A stretch of DNA of 49,760 nucleotides from an uncultured beta proteobacterium (GCA_903914175.1 CAIWNX010000002.1:1-49760); one strand, 5' to 3'; numbered from the stretch's first letter, positions 26,119-34,643 are shown. The notes: a model not told the origin generated them from the sequence alone. Translations and numbers: made by a program.

Positions 26119-28202
26119 GGTGTTGGTGCAGCCCCAACCGGAGCGCCGGCTTCACTGTCGCTCTCCTGCAGGTCCAGCGCAATCGCAATCGGTCCTGCCA
26201 CGGCGCCCTCATCCTCTTCCTCGTCAGCGCCACTGTCAGCTGCGCCCTGCCCGATCTCAGGCAGGCTGTCCAGACGCGCCAGCACCGTGCCGTTCACATC
26301 CAGCGAAACTTCATCGATGTCGCCCAGGCGCACACGCAAACGCGCGCCGCGCGGCATGCCGCTGGCCCCGGCCACCGGCAGCACCAGTGGCAGGTCGTCA
26401 GCGCGCACCATGTTTTCCTTGAACACCGTGGCCTCTATTTCACTGATGCCGTTTTGCTGCAGGTACTTGAGCGTCCAGAAACGTTCCATCGCGCCCTGGT
26501 AGGCGTTGTAGCCGGAATAGGCCGCATCGAAGCTGGAGATGATGGCGAACAGGTCGGCATCCTTGGGCTTGAAGGGTGCCACCAGTGCTGCCATCTTGCC
26601 GTGGCGCGCGCAGGCGATGATCTGCCACTGATTGACCAGATCGGTGTAGCGGCGCAGCGGCGAGGTGCTCCAGGCGTAGCTCTTGACGCCGATGCCGGCA
26701 TGCGGCAGGGCCTTGGTGCCCATGCGCACCTTGACGCCTGGCAGCAGCGAGGCCTGGCTGCGGTAAATGCCGGGCACGCCCAGCTCAGCCATCCAGCCAC
26801 CCCAGGTGCTGTTGGCGAGAATCATGGCTTCGGAGACGATCAAATCCAGCGGCGCGCCGCGCTGGCGGATGCTGATCTGCACGGTCTCCGTTCCCTGCGG
26901 CTCGCGGCCTTCATTGCCAACGAGTCTGAAGTTGTAATCAGGCCGGTTAAAGGTTTCGGGCTTGCCGCGCACCACTTCACGCGCCGCCTTCTGGTGCTTG
27001 GCCAGCCGGTACAGGAATGACAACTGGGGTCGCTTGTGCTGCAGGACCTGCGGGTCCGCCTGATGCAAGAATGTTGGGTCTTCCAGCCAATCGGTGGTGA
27101 CGATGGCGTCGAGCTGGTCATGGCGCAAATTGGCGCCAATCAACACCCGTTCGATCCGGGTTTCGCTCGCTTTGATTGCCAGCGTGGCCTCATCGATCGT
27201 CAGGTAAAGCGACACTGCGGGGCACTCGCGTCCCTCCTGCAGTGTGTAGTTCTGCACCACATCGTCGGGCAGCATGGTCACTTTGTAACCCGGCATGTAA
27301 ACCGTCGACAGGCGCTGGCGTCCGACCTGATCAACCGCACTGCCGGGCGCAATGGCCAGACCCGGCGCCGCGATGTGAATCCCCAGACAAACCGTGCCCG
27401 ATCCCAGGCCCTGTACCGAGAGCGCATCATCTATCTCGGTGGTAGCCGAGTCGTCAATCGAGAAGGCGCGCGCACTCGAAAGCGGCAATTCGTCACGGAT
27501 GAGCGGCGCCTCCAACTTGCCAAAGCCCGTACCCTTGGGGAAGTTCTCAAGCAGAAAACGACGCCAGTGGAACTGATACGGTGAGTCGATGGCGCCGGCC
27601 TTGATCAGCAATTCCAGCGGACCCAGATGGGTGGCGCGCGAGGCTTCAACCACCGCCTTGTACTCGGGCGCATTCTTGTCGGGCTTGAACAGGATCTTGT
27701 AGAGTTGCTCACGCACTGCCGCCGGACATTGGCCCCGGCTGAGTTCGCCAACCCACTGCGCGGTCTGCAGCGCAATTTGTTTTTTCTTTTCAATCGCGGC
27801 CAGGGCCTGGGCAATGATGTCGGCCGGCGCCTTGCGAAAGCGCCCCTTGCCGGCACGGCGGAAATAATGCGGCGCCTCAAACAGACACAGCAACATGCCC
27901 GCCTGTTGCTCCAGCGTTGCCTTGTCACTGAAATACTCGCGCGCCAGATCAGCAAAACCAAACTCATCGGCAGGCGAGAACTCCCAGGCCATCTCCAACT
28001 CAATGCCCTGGCTGATCGCAAGGGCCTCGCTGAGCATTTGCGCAGGCACTGGTTTCTCGAACTTCAGAAGGAAATTGGTGGCCTTGACCTTGACCCGTTT
28101 GCCGCTGTCGAGCTCAACCTGCGCCGAGGTATCGGCTTCTGACAAGACGCGACCGGCCAGGAACTTTCCGGCTTCTTCAAACAATAAAAACATGAGGCGC
28201 AT
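26115..28202 (-). CDS. RNase II/R family 3'-5' exoribonuclease
   Basis: A 695-residue protein with a central RNB catalytic domain. The acidic cluster is in FSIDDSATTEIDDALSV (Mg2+-binding aspartates), the YMPGYKVTMLPDDVVQ region follows, and the late YAWSTSPLRRYTDLVNQ motif carries the arginines that clamp RNA. The N-terminal part is an atypical OB-like domain, and a short S1-like domain precedes an acidic tail (EEEDEGAVAGP). It lacks the long basic C-terminal tail of RNase R. It degrades single-stranded RNA processively. First gene of the group with tonB-like, aroE and mtgA, and divergent from the sigma-54 promoter region. Confidence 0.88.
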   Translation of the reverse strand: MRLMFLLFEEAGKFLAGRVLSEADTSAQVELDSGKRVKVKATNFLLKFEKPVPAQMLSEALAISQGIELEMAWEFSPADEFGFADLAREYFSDKATLEQQAGMLLCLFEAPHYFRRAGKGRFRKAPADIIAQALAAIEKKKQIALQTAQWVGELSRGQCPAAVREQLYKILFKPDKNAPEYKAVVEASRATHLGPLELLIKAGAIDSPYQFHWRRFLLENFPKGTGFGKLEAPLIRDELPLSSARAFSIDDSATTEIDDALSVQGLGSGTVCLGIHIAAPGLAIAPGSAVDQVGRQRLSTVYMPGYKVTMLPDDVVQNYTLQEGRECPAVSLYLTIDEATLAIKASETRIERVLIGANLRHDQLDAIVTTDWLEDPTFLHQADPQVLQHKRPQLSFLYRLAKHQKAAREVVRGKPETFNRPDYNFRLVGNEGREPQGTETVQISIRQRGAPLDLIVSEAMILANSTWGGWMAELGVPGIYRSQASLLPGVKVRMGTKALPHAGIGVKSYAWSTSPLRRYTDLVNQWQIIACARHGKMAALVAPFKPKDADLFAIISSFDAAYSGYNAYQGAMERFWTLKYLQQNGISEIEATVFKENMVRADDLPLVLPVAGASGMPRGARLRVRLGDIDEVSLDVNGTVLARLDSLPEIGQGAADSGADEEEDEGAVAGPIAIALDLQESDSEAGAPVGAAPTP

Positions 28203-28468
28203 TGTCCCAGCAAAAACCGGGACCCAGCGCGGGCGGTGGCGCGCGCTCAGTCGGGCTTGTTAAAAGCACCAGGCATTGAACAACAAATTTATTCTCGGTC
28301 GATTTCTTCCAAGTCGTTGATTTTGTTCATATTTTTGTTTCAAATCGATTTTGCCTGCCTGAAAATTTTGTACACCGATGCCGATTCAGGAGCGTCAATT
28401 TTCGTCGCCAGAGCCGGGGGCAATCCGCAACACCTTGATTTCATTGGATTTTTCAGATTGTCTCGGAG
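28203..28468. other. AT-richer upstream region of the sigma-54 promoter
   Basis: The 328-bp gap 28203-28530 holds no gene. It becomes clearly AT-rich from about 28280, with runs such as GATTTTGTTCATATTTTTG, which is unlike the rest of the window. It includes a 10-bp palindrome AAATCGATTT (28342-28351) and the arms TCGATTT/AAATCGA around it. It is the natural place for activator and IHF sites belonging to the sigma-54 promoter at 28470, but no known enhancer consensus was recognised. Confidence 0.45.
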
Positions 28469-28469
28469 T

Positions 28470-28485
28470 TGGCACGGGCTATGCA
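28470..28485 (+). promoter_or_regulatory. Sigma-54 (RpoN) promoter
   Basis: TTGGCACGGGCTATGCAA reads as the -24/-12 element. GG is at 28471-28472 and GC at 28483-28484, exactly 10 bp apart, with TGGCACG matching the -24 consensus perfectly and ATGCA differing from TTGCA by one base. Predicted transcription start is near 28496, about 35 bp before the ATG at 28531 and its AAGGAGA ribosome binding site. Confidence 0.8.
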
Positions 28486-28530
28486 AAGGATTAATCATCT
28501 GAATCAACTGAACTTCCAAGGAGAACCATC

Positions 28531-28890
28531 ATGACAACCACCATTCGCACCGCCGGCCAAATGCCCGTCCAATTCGCTATCCCGATGCCGACCCCAGCAG
28601 CAACCGCCGCAGCTGCAACAACCTTGAAGAACATTGCCCTGTTCCTGGCAGCGCCCTTCATCGGTCTGGTTTATGCGATGGCACTGCCCTTCGTCGGTAT
28701 GGCCATGCTGGCTGTCATCGGTGGCAAGGCACTCGTCAAAGCCCCGGCAACCTGGCAAGCACTGGCAGCCGCCAAGGAAGTCGCCTTGTTCCTGGCCGCT
28801 CCGTTCATCGGTCTGGTTTATGCGGTGACACTGCCCTTCGTCGGCATCGCCCTGATCGCCCGGGCTGCCTACAAGGCCTATCGCGCCTAA
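28531..28890 (+). CDS. Small hydrophobic protein with an internal duplication, function unknown
   Basis: A 119-residue protein not recognised as a named family. After a Thr/Ala/Pro-rich N-terminus (1-31) it has two near-identical hydrophobic modules at residues ~32-66 and ~81-115, offset by exactly 49 residues. Both contain LFLAAPFIGLVYA followed by LPFVG. The DNA shares a 21-base identical stretch at 28657-28677 and 28804-28824, so the duplication looks recent or strongly constrained. Each module could be a membrane helix pair with a Pro kink; a Lys/Ala-rich linker joins them. Strong ribosome binding site, a sigma-54 promoter and a strong terminator make it a self-contained, probably conditionally and highly expressed unit. 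Confidence 0.8.
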   Translation: MTTTIRTAGQMPVQFAIPMPTPAATAAAATTLKNIALFLAAPFIGLVYAMALPFVGMAMLAVIGGKALVKAPATWQALAAAKEVALFLAAPFIGLVYAVTLPFVGIALIARAAYKAYRA

Positions 28891-28910
28891 GCCTCCAAAC
28901 AGCTTCTTTC

Positions 28911-28946
28911 AAACGCCCCCGGTCTGATGACCGGGGGCGTTTTTTT
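28911..28946 (+). terminator. Intrinsic terminator
   Basis: A 13-bp perfect stem, AAACGCCCCCGGT (28911-28923) with ACCGGGGGCGTTT (28930-28942) and loop CTGATG, ends in a seven-T run to 28946. It closes the sigma-54-driven small gene and isolates it from ric downstream. Confidence 0.95.
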
Positions 28947-28994
28947 GTGCGCTGCGCCGATGCGCGGTAACCCTGGAACGAGGCGGGGCAATCA

Positions 28995-29017
28995 AAGAGG
29001 TATATACAATGCATCTT
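28995..29017 (-). promoter_or_regulatory. NsrR-type operator upstream of ric
   Basis: Read on the minus strand, the 23-mer has a perfect half-site AAGATGCATT, then a weaker second half ending ACCTCTT. Against the known NsrR palindrome (AAGATGCATTT, one base, AAATGCATCTT) it matches at 18 of 22 defined positions. It lies about 45 bp before the ric start codon. Flanking arms ATCAAAGA/TCTTTGAT extend the dyad. NsrR is the nitric oxide-sensing repressor that controls dnrN/ric in many beta- and gammaproteobacteria. Confidence 0.65.
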
Positions 29018-29063
29018 TGATATTAGAATTCAGCCACCAACCCATCCATTGAAGGAAATGCAC

Positions 29064-29789
29064 ATGAACGCTCGAATTAACTCGCTGGAAACAGCGCTTG
29101 CCCCAAACCGCGCCGACCAGGCTCTGGGCCAGATTGCGGTACAGCTACCGGGGGCTACGGCGGTGTTTCGGCGCCTGAAACTCGATTTTTGCTGCGGTGG
29201 CCAGATCAGCCTGCGCCAGGCCGCACTCGACAAGAAGCTCGATCTGGCGGCCGTGCTGGCAGAACTGGCCACTCTGGAACGCAGCAGCGAAGCACCCGAG
29301 ACGACAGCGCCGGCAACACTGATTGACCACATTCTGGAGCGCTACCATGCGGTGCATCGCACGCAACTGCCCGAGTTGATCAAAATGGCGCGCCGCGTCG
29401 AAGCCGTGCACCGCGATAACCCGCAGGTTCCGACCGGCTTGGCGGACCTGCTTGAAGCCATCGAGCGGGAAATGCTGGAACACATGGAAAAAGAAGAGGG
29501 CGTGCTGTTTCCCATGCTCAAGGCCGGCGGCAATCCTTTTGTCGTGCACCCGATCGGCATGATGCGCAGCGAGCACATCAGTCACGGTGCGCAGCTCGAC
29601 CGTCTCAATGCCCTGACGCAGGACGCGACGCCACCCGACGGTGCCTGCAACACCTGGTGTGCGCTGTACACTGGCATCGCGCAACTGAACGATGACCTGA
29701 TCAACCACATCCACCTGGAAAACAATGTTCTTTTCCCGCAGTTCGAGCCAGAACAAGCCAAACAAAACGGCTGTGGCTGTTCGGCCTGA
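29064..29789 (+). CDS. ric: Iron-sulfur cluster repair di-iron protein (Ric/DnrN/YtfE/NorA family)
   Basis: A 241-residue protein from ATG 29064, chosen because GAAGGA sits seven bases upstream; ATG 29058 would be too close. The N-terminal DUF542/ScdA domain has DFCCGGQISLRQA with the Cys-Cys-Gly motif. The C-terminal hemerythrin-like domain supplies the di-iron ligands: LIDHILERYHAVHR, HMEKEEGVLFP, SEHISHG and NHIHLENNVLFP. The tail ends in CGCSA. The family repairs iron-sulfur clusters damaged by nitric oxide or oxidants. The NsrR-like operator upstream fits that role. Confidence 0.93.
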   Translation: MNARINSLETALAPNRADQALGQIAVQLPGATAVFRRLKLDFCCGGQISLRQAALDKKLDLAAVLAELATLERSSEAPETTAPATLIDHILERYHAVHRTQLPELIKMARRVEAVHRDNPQVPTGLADLLEAIEREMLEHMEKEEGVLFPMLKAGGNPFVVHPIGMMRSEHISHGAQLDRLNALTQDATPPDGACNTWCALYTGIAQLNDDLINHIHLENNVLFPQFEPEQAKQNGCGCSA

Positions 29790-29840
29790 GCAAAATCCGT
29801 CCGGGCGACGGGAAAACTGAAACCGGTTGCTCCCCCAGCG

Positions 29841-30065
29841 ATGACAAAGAAGTTTCCCGTCAACCCGCAGCACCCGGAGCGAATCTGCTGGGGCTGCGAC
29901 ACCTATTGCCCGGTTGATTCACTCAACTGCGGCAACGGTTCGGAGCGCACGCAGCACCCGGCTGAGTTGTTCGGTGCAGATTGGCTCGAGTGGGGCAAGG
30001 ACTATGCGGCGGCGACGTCGGACGCACCGACACCTGTGCCAACCGCCACCCTGCGCGGAGCCTGA
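29841..30065 (+). CDS. DUF3079 family small protein
   Basis: A 74-residue cytoplasmic protein. It carries the family pattern KKFPVNPQHPERICWGCD and CGNGSERTQHPAELFG, with four cysteines (16, 19, 23, 30) that could bind a metal. Function unknown. It lies 51 bp after ric on the same strand and may share its transcript. The frame of the following HD-like protein stays open through this gene, but the conserved DUF3079 sequence shows this is the real coding frame here. Confidence 0.82.
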   Translation: MTKKFPVNPQHPERICWGCDTYCPVDSLNCGNGSERTQHPAELFGADWLEWGKDYAAATSDAPTPVPTATLRGA

Positions 30066-30183
30066 CGCCAAACAAGTTCTGGCAGCGGTCGGAGCTCGCA
30101 AAACCGTAGGCGTGCAAAAAATCCTTGATCAGTTAGTATCGGGCCCTTCGAACCAAGGGCCGCAACCAGAGGAACCACTCAGC

Positions 30184-31554
30184 GTGGCAATCGCAACCAT
30201 CAATCGCATGATTCTCTGGTTCCACGAGGCATTTCGCGCGCTGTCAGCGAAAGTCCCGATGGTTGAGGTTGAGCAATTGGCCATGCTGGTGCACCACTCC
30301 ATGGACTCGAAAACGCGCGCGTTCCATACAACGCGGCACGTCTTCACCATTGGCGAGGGGATGAAACCCTTGCAGGTGCTCGCTGCAATCTTTCATGACG
30401 TGGTTTACTACCAGCTCGACGATGGTTTCCCGGCACGACTGGCCACCCTGCTGGAAGGCGTCACGCGCAAGGAAGGCGCCGTACTGATCCTGCAGCCGAT
30501 CGACGCGGATGACCGGGCCACCGCCCTGTGCGCAGAGATTTTTGGCTTCACCCCGGGGCAAATCTTGCCGCTGCATTGTGGGATGAATGAATTCCTGAGC
30601 GCGGTGGCCGCAGCCCGGCTTTTGCAGCGCCACCTGACCACACCCCAGTTGATCGCCGTCCTCGCATGCATTGAGGCGACCATTCCGTTTCGACCACGGG
30701 ATGCACAAGGTCGAACAGCGGCAGAGGTGCTGGCACAACGGGTTCACGCATGCGCCACGAAGCGCCAGAACGAACCTCAACTTGGTGCACTGGAAGTGGC
30801 AAGCTTCGTCAAGTCGGTGGTGACCGACGCGGTGACGCTGGCCAACCGGGACGTTGCGGGGTTTACCGAGGCCGACCCCGGAAGCTGTTTGTCCAATACC
30901 TGGTTGCTGATCGAAGAGTCCAACGCGCCTTTGGCTGCGGTCGGTGTTTATTCTTTGCAGGAGTACCGCAGTGCCTTGCTGCGCATGGATGTTTTCCTTA
31001 GAAATCTCAAACCCATGCTGGTATGCCAAAGCTACGACGGGTTCCCCGATGCCAACGCACTTGCGAAGATGGAAGCGGTAGCCGGCCGCAACATCGCCTT
31101 TTCATCTGATTTTCTCGGTGCCAAATTAGTCTCTATCGCCATCGTTGAAGCGCTGGCCATGTGTACCGGCACCGACTGCCCCATTGCCATGTTGCTCGGC
31201 GACATCAGCAGTGCCGATGGCCGCCCTGAACGGGTGGAGGACTTCTTGCCCGAACCCCCATCAGAACAAGCCACCAACGCTCAGTTGCTTGCGGTGTTGG
31301 AAAAAGGGCGTTCGCTGGAATCCGTGAACGACTTGACCGCATCGAAACTAACGGCGTTTGTGTACCGATACTTGGGCGAAGCGGGCACCCGGCCAACGCT
31401 CGAACAAGCCAAGAAAATGTTCGAAGGCTCTTTGTCACCGAAAGCGTTTTTGACAAGTTTGAACCGCAACATGGTCCGCGCCATCATCCGGGCCTGCGCA
31501 AAAATTTCACTGTCACGCGGCGAAGCGCTCACAGCCCTGGAAAGCAGTTTTTAA
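30184..31554 (+). CDS. HD-domain-like protein of unknown function
   Basis: About 456 residues when started at GTG 30184, which has AGAGGA about 10 bases upstream. The frame is open back to 29914, but that part overlaps the DUF3079 gene and encodes Arg/Ser-rich nonsense-like sequence; ATG 30208 is the next choice. Near the N-terminus FHTTRH (His48, His52) and AAIFHDVVYY (His71-Asp72) resemble the metal-binding H...HD pattern of HD phosphohydrolases. The rest is not recognised. There are no signal peptide or membrane segments. It could be a nucleotide or cyclic-nucleotide hydrolase, but this rests on the motif alone. Confidence 0.6.
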   Translation: MAIATINRMILWFHEAFRALSAKVPMVEVEQLAMLVHHSMDSKTRAFHTTRHVFTIGEGMKPLQVLAAIFHDVVYYQLDDGFPARLATLLEGVTRKEGAVLILQPIDADDRATALCAEIFGFTPGQILPLHCGMNEFLSAVAAARLLQRHLTTPQLIAVLACIEATIPFRPRDAQGRTAAEVLAQRVHACATKRQNEPQLGALEVASFVKSVVTDAVTLANRDVAGFTEADPGSCLSNTWLLIEESNAPLAAVGVYSLQEYRSALLRMDVFLRNLKPMLVCQSYDGFPDANALAKMEAVAGRNIAFSSDFLGAKLVSIAIVEALAMCTGTDCPIAMLLGDISSADGRPERVEDFLPEPPSEQATNAQLLAVLEKGRSLESVNDLTASKLTAFVYRYLGEAGTRPTLEQAKKMFEGSLSPKAFLTSLNRNMVRAIIRACAKISLSRGEALTALESSF

Positions 31555-31702
31555 CCTGCCCCACGCCAACCCTTATGTAAGCCGGCGGCGAGTGCCGTTG
31601 TGAAGTTGCCGGTCGTTCTTTGCACAAGGCTTTCTAGAATGCAGCTGCGTCGGCATCTGCAATCGACTTGTCGCGTGCCTGATCCATTCAACCCCATTAC
31701 TC

Positions 31703-32923
31703 ATGCCCACTGGCTCTGCCAATCTTTCCGAAGCGACACGACGCTCCATCCTGTTGCTCTCTTTTGCAACGTTTGCCAGCATGGTGGCGCAGCGCATCTG
31801 CGACGCCATGCTGCCCGAGTTGTCCCGCGTCTTCACCGTTGAGCTGTCGCAAGCGGCCAGAGTGATTTGGGTGTTTGCCGTGGTCTACGGTTTGGCACAG
31901 CTCATCTATGGGCCCCTGGGCGACCGCCTGGGGAAGTTCCGTGTCGTCACCTTTGCCACGCTGGCGTGCAGTATCGGCAGTATGACTGCCGTCTTTGCCA
32001 CAAGCCTGGAGTGGCTGGTGCTCTCGCGTGTCATGGTGGCGCTCGGCGCAGCGGCCATCATTCCACTGTCGCTGGCCTGGATCGGCGACGCCGTCGCTCC
32101 CGATCAGGTGCAGGAGACCTTGGCACGCGTCGGACTTGGCACCACGCTGGGTGTAGGCGCCGGTCAGTTATTGGGCGGTCTGCTGACCGATTGGTTAGGC
32201 TGGCGCTGGGTTTTCGGTTTCATGACGCTACTTTTCAGCCTGGTCGGTCTGCAGCTTTACGCGCATGCGCGGCGTCAGCACAACAGCACTTCAACTCCGG
32301 TAAGCGAACCTTCACGCCAAGCAATCGCCTTTGGTGCGCAAGCGCTGCGCATCGTCACCGATGACTGGTCGCGCACCGTCTTGCTGGTGGCGTTTATTGA
32401 GGGCGCGGCGGGATTCGGGGTGCTGGCCATGTGGGCATCGCATTTGCACCGGGTGCTGGGTCTGTCGCTGTCGTCGTCCGGCGCCATTGTGGCCTTGTAC
32501 GGCCTTGGCGGCATGCTCTATATGGCCGTGGCACGCCCGCTGATCCGGCGTTTCGGTGAGCGCGGGCTTGCGCTGTTGGGAGTTTGCCTGCTGGCACTCT
32601 CGGCCTTGCTTGTGGCCTACTCCCCCTATTGGCCACCGACCGTTGCAGCAAGTTTTTTTGGCGGTTTTGGCTTCTTCATGTTCCACAACACGATGCAGGC
32701 CAACGCCACCCAAATGGCGCCTGGCGCACGCGGCACCGCCGTCTCGCTGTTTGCCGCAGCGCTGTTTATGGGACAGTCTCTCGGCGCCTTGCTGGCGGCC
32801 AATCTGATCGACCGTATCGGCTCGACAGCGGTGATTGCGCTGGGCGGGGGTGTGGTGTTGCTGCTGGGCGTGTTCTTTGCGCACGCTTTGCGCCGGCGCG
32901 CACAACTTCTGGATCCAACATGA
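31703..32923 (+). CDS. MFS transporter (drug/metabolite efflux type)
   Basis: A 406-residue protein with 12 predicted transmembrane segments. The loop 2-3 motif GPLGDRLGKFRV fits the MFS signature GxxxDRxGRR. The segment GVGAGQLLGGLLTDWLGWRWVF matches motif C of the antiporter (12-TM DHA1-like) group. The second half has GGMLYMAVARPLIRRFGERG as the symmetric counterpart. Substrate unknown. It stands 148 bp after the HD-like gene on the same strand; no regulator gene is adjacent. Confidence 0.87.
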   Translation: MPTGSANLSEATRRSILLLSFATFASMVAQRICDAMLPELSRVFTVELSQAARVIWVFAVVYGLAQLIYGPLGDRLGKFRVVTFATLACSIGSMTAVFATSLEWLVLSRVMVALGAAAIIPLSLAWIGDAVAPDQVQETLARVGLGTTLGVGAGQLLGGLLTDWLGWRWVFGFMTLLFSLVGLQLYAHARRQHNSTSTPVSEPSRQAIAFGAQALRIVTDDWSRTVLLVAFIEGAAGFGVLAMWASHLHRVLGLSLSSSGAIVALYGLGGMLYMAVARPLIRRFGERGLALLGVCLLALSALLVAYSPYWPPTVAASFFGGFGFFMFHNTMQANATQMAPGARGTAVSLFAAALFMGQSLGALLAANLIDRIGSTAVIALGGGVVLLLGVFFAHALRRRAQLLDPT

Positions 32924-33032
32924 AATCAAGGTCTGGTTTGCGCGGGCGCCACGCGCAGGGGCATGGTAGATTCATCCTGTCGCACGCCGGGGGTGTTCCC
33001 GGTAGCCGTGCAGGGTCCCAGAATTGAAAGCA

Positions 33033-34370
33033 ATGAGCAAAAAAGTCTTTATCAAAACCTTTGGCTGCCAGATGAACGAGTACGACTCGGGCAAGATGGC
33101 CGATGTACTCCATGCCGCCCAGGGTTATGAAACGACCGACAAGGTCGAGGAAGCCGACCTGATTTTGTTCAACACCTGTTCGGTGCGGGAAAAAGCGCAG
33201 GAGAAGGTGTTTTCGGATCTGGGGCGCGTGCGGCACCTGAAAAAGAAAGGTGTCCTGATTGGCGTCGGAGGCTGTGTCGCGAGCCAGGAAGGTGCCGCCA
33301 TCATCGAGCGCGCGCCCTATGTTGACTTCGTATTTGGTCCACAAACCCTGCACCGGTTGCCGCAGATGCTGGCAGCGCGCGACTTGCAGAACCGCGCCCA
33401 GGTCGACATCAGTTTCCCCGAAATCGAAAAGTTTGATCACCTGCCGCCGGCCCGCGTGGAGGGGGCCACCGCCTTTGTCAGCATCATGGAAGGCTGCTCC
33501 AAGTACTGCAGTTACTGCGTCGTGCCGTACACGCGGGGCGAAGAGGTATCACGCCCATTTGAGGACGTGCTGGTGGAAGTCGCTGGCCTGGCGGACCAGG
33601 GCGTCAAGGAGGTCACGCTGCTGGGCCAGAACGTGAATGCCTACCGCGCCCACATGACCAGCGAAGCGGCAGCGCCCAACAACGAAATGGCCGACTTCGC
33701 CACGCTGCTGGAATACGTGGCCGAGATTCCCGGCATCGAGCGCATCCGCTACACCACGAGCCACCCCAACGAGTTCACGCCAGCCCTGATTGCAGCGTAT
33801 GAAAAGATCCCAAAGTTGGTGAGTCATCTGCATTTGCCGGTGCAGCACGGCTCGGACCGGATCCTGATGGCCATGAAACGCGGCTATACCGCCATGGAAT
33901 ACAAATCGACCGTGCGCAAGCTGCGCGCGATCCGCCCTGACATGGCCCTGAGCAGCGATTTCATCGTCGGCTTCCCGGGCGAGACCGAAGACGACTTCGA
34001 CAAGATGATGCGGCTGATCGATGAGGTCGGTTTCGACAATTCATTTAGTTTCATCTTCAGTCCGCGCCCCGGCACGCCGGCTGCCAATCTGCATGACGAT
34101 ACGCCGCACGAGGTCAAGTTGCGCCGGCTACAACACCTGCAAGGCGTGATCAACGACAGCATCCGCCGCATCAGTGAAAGCCGTCTGGGGACGGTGCAGC
34201 GCCTGCTGGTGGAAGGCCACTCCAAACGCGATGAGGCCGAACTGATGGGACGCACCGAGTGCAACCGTGTCGTCAATTTTGTCGGTGACGCGACGCTGAT
34301 CGGGCAGATGGTCGATGTCAGAATTAGCGAAACGCGGCCCTACACGCTGCGCGGCGAACTGGTGAAATAG
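33033..34370 (+). CDS. miaB: tRNA-2-methylthio-N6-dimethylallyladenosine synthase
   Basis: A 445-residue radical SAM methylthiotransferase from ATG 33033 ([15 protein letters not shown] is the standard start; TTG 33024 would add three residues). The N-terminal domain has Cys12, Cys49 and Cys81 for one 4Fe-4S cluster. The radical SAM motif CSKYCSYC gives Cys155, Cys159 and Cys162 for the other. A C-terminal TRAM domain ends the protein. It adds the methylthio group to i6A37 in tRNAs that read U-starting codons. No promoter was identified in the 109-bp gap upstream. Confidence 0.96.
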   Translation: MSKKVFIKTFGCQMNEYDSGKMADVLHAAQGYETTDKVEEADLILFNTCSVREKAQEKVFSDLGRVRHLKKKGVLIGVGGCVASQEGAAIIERAPYVDFVFGPQTLHRLPQMLAARDLQNRAQVDISFPEIEKFDHLPPARVEGATAFVSIMEGCSKYCSYCVVPYTRGEEVSRPFEDVLVEVAGLADQGVKEVTLLGQNVNAYRAHMTSEAAAPNNEMADFATLLEYVAEIPGIERIRYTTSHPNEFTPALIAAYEKIPKLVSHLHLPVQHGSDRILMAMKRGYTAMEYKSTVRKLRAIRPDMALSSDFIVGFPGETEDDFDKMMRLIDEVGFDNSFSFIFSPRPGTPAANLHDDTPHEVKLRRLQHLQGVINDSIRRISESRLGTVQRLLVEGHSKRDEAELMGRTECNRVVNFVGDATLIGQMVDVRISETRPYTLRGELVK

Positions 34371-34395
34371 CCGATGGCCTGGTTCGAGTGCGTAG

Positions 34396-34486
34396 CCCGC
34401 ATGAAGCCGTAGGCGTAATGCGGGGACAGTTCCACGTTGCCCACCCCGTATTGCGCTGCGCTCCATACGGGCTACGCGACTGTCCC
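34396..34486. repeat. Nested palindromic repeats between miaB and ffh
   Basis: Three inverted pairs: CCCGCAT/ATGCGGG (34396-34402, 34418-34424), CCCGTAT/ATACGGG (34445-34451, 34465-34471), and GGGACAGT/ACTGTCCC (34423-34430, 34479-34486), the last enclosing the second. All have perfect arms. The layout resembles REP-type composite elements. No transposase gene is adjacent. Confidence 0.75.
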
Positions 34487-34640
34487 ACAAGGAGACATCC
34501 AACATCCGGGTTCGCGTTGGGGACAGAGCTGGCTCGCTTCGCGTAGCTGCGGTCTGTCCCACAAGGGAGACATCCAACATCCGGGTTCGCGTTGGGGACA
34601 GAGCTGGCTCGCTTCGCGTAGCTGCGGTCTGTCCCACAAG
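34481..34640. repeat. 75-bp tandem direct repeat with an internal palindrome
   Basis: The motif TGTCCCACAAGG starts at 34481, 34555 and 34630, giving one unit of 74 bp, one of 75 bp and a partial third. Apart from one extra G the two units match through the shared part starting GAGACATCCAACATCC. Each unit contains GGGACAGA and TCTGTCCC as perfect inverted arms. It abuts the end of ffh at 34644. Confidence 0.88.
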
Positions 34641-34643
34641 GCC

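Noticed and set aside
28315-28330. FNR/CRP box TTGATTTTGTTCAT
   Set aside because: Only the first half-site fits TTGAT-N4-ATCAA; the second half is poor.
28911-28946. Hairpin considered as a REP-type repeat
   Set aside because: Long GC stem with a seven-T tract directly after a gene is an ordinary intrinsic terminator and does not match the other repeat families.
29914-30183. N-terminal extension of the HD-like protein
   Set aside because: It overlaps the conserved DUF3079 gene in another frame and encodes Arg/Ser-rich sequence.
34396-34640. CRISPR array
   Set aside because: Only two full direct units of 75 bp with no spacer variation and no cas genes.
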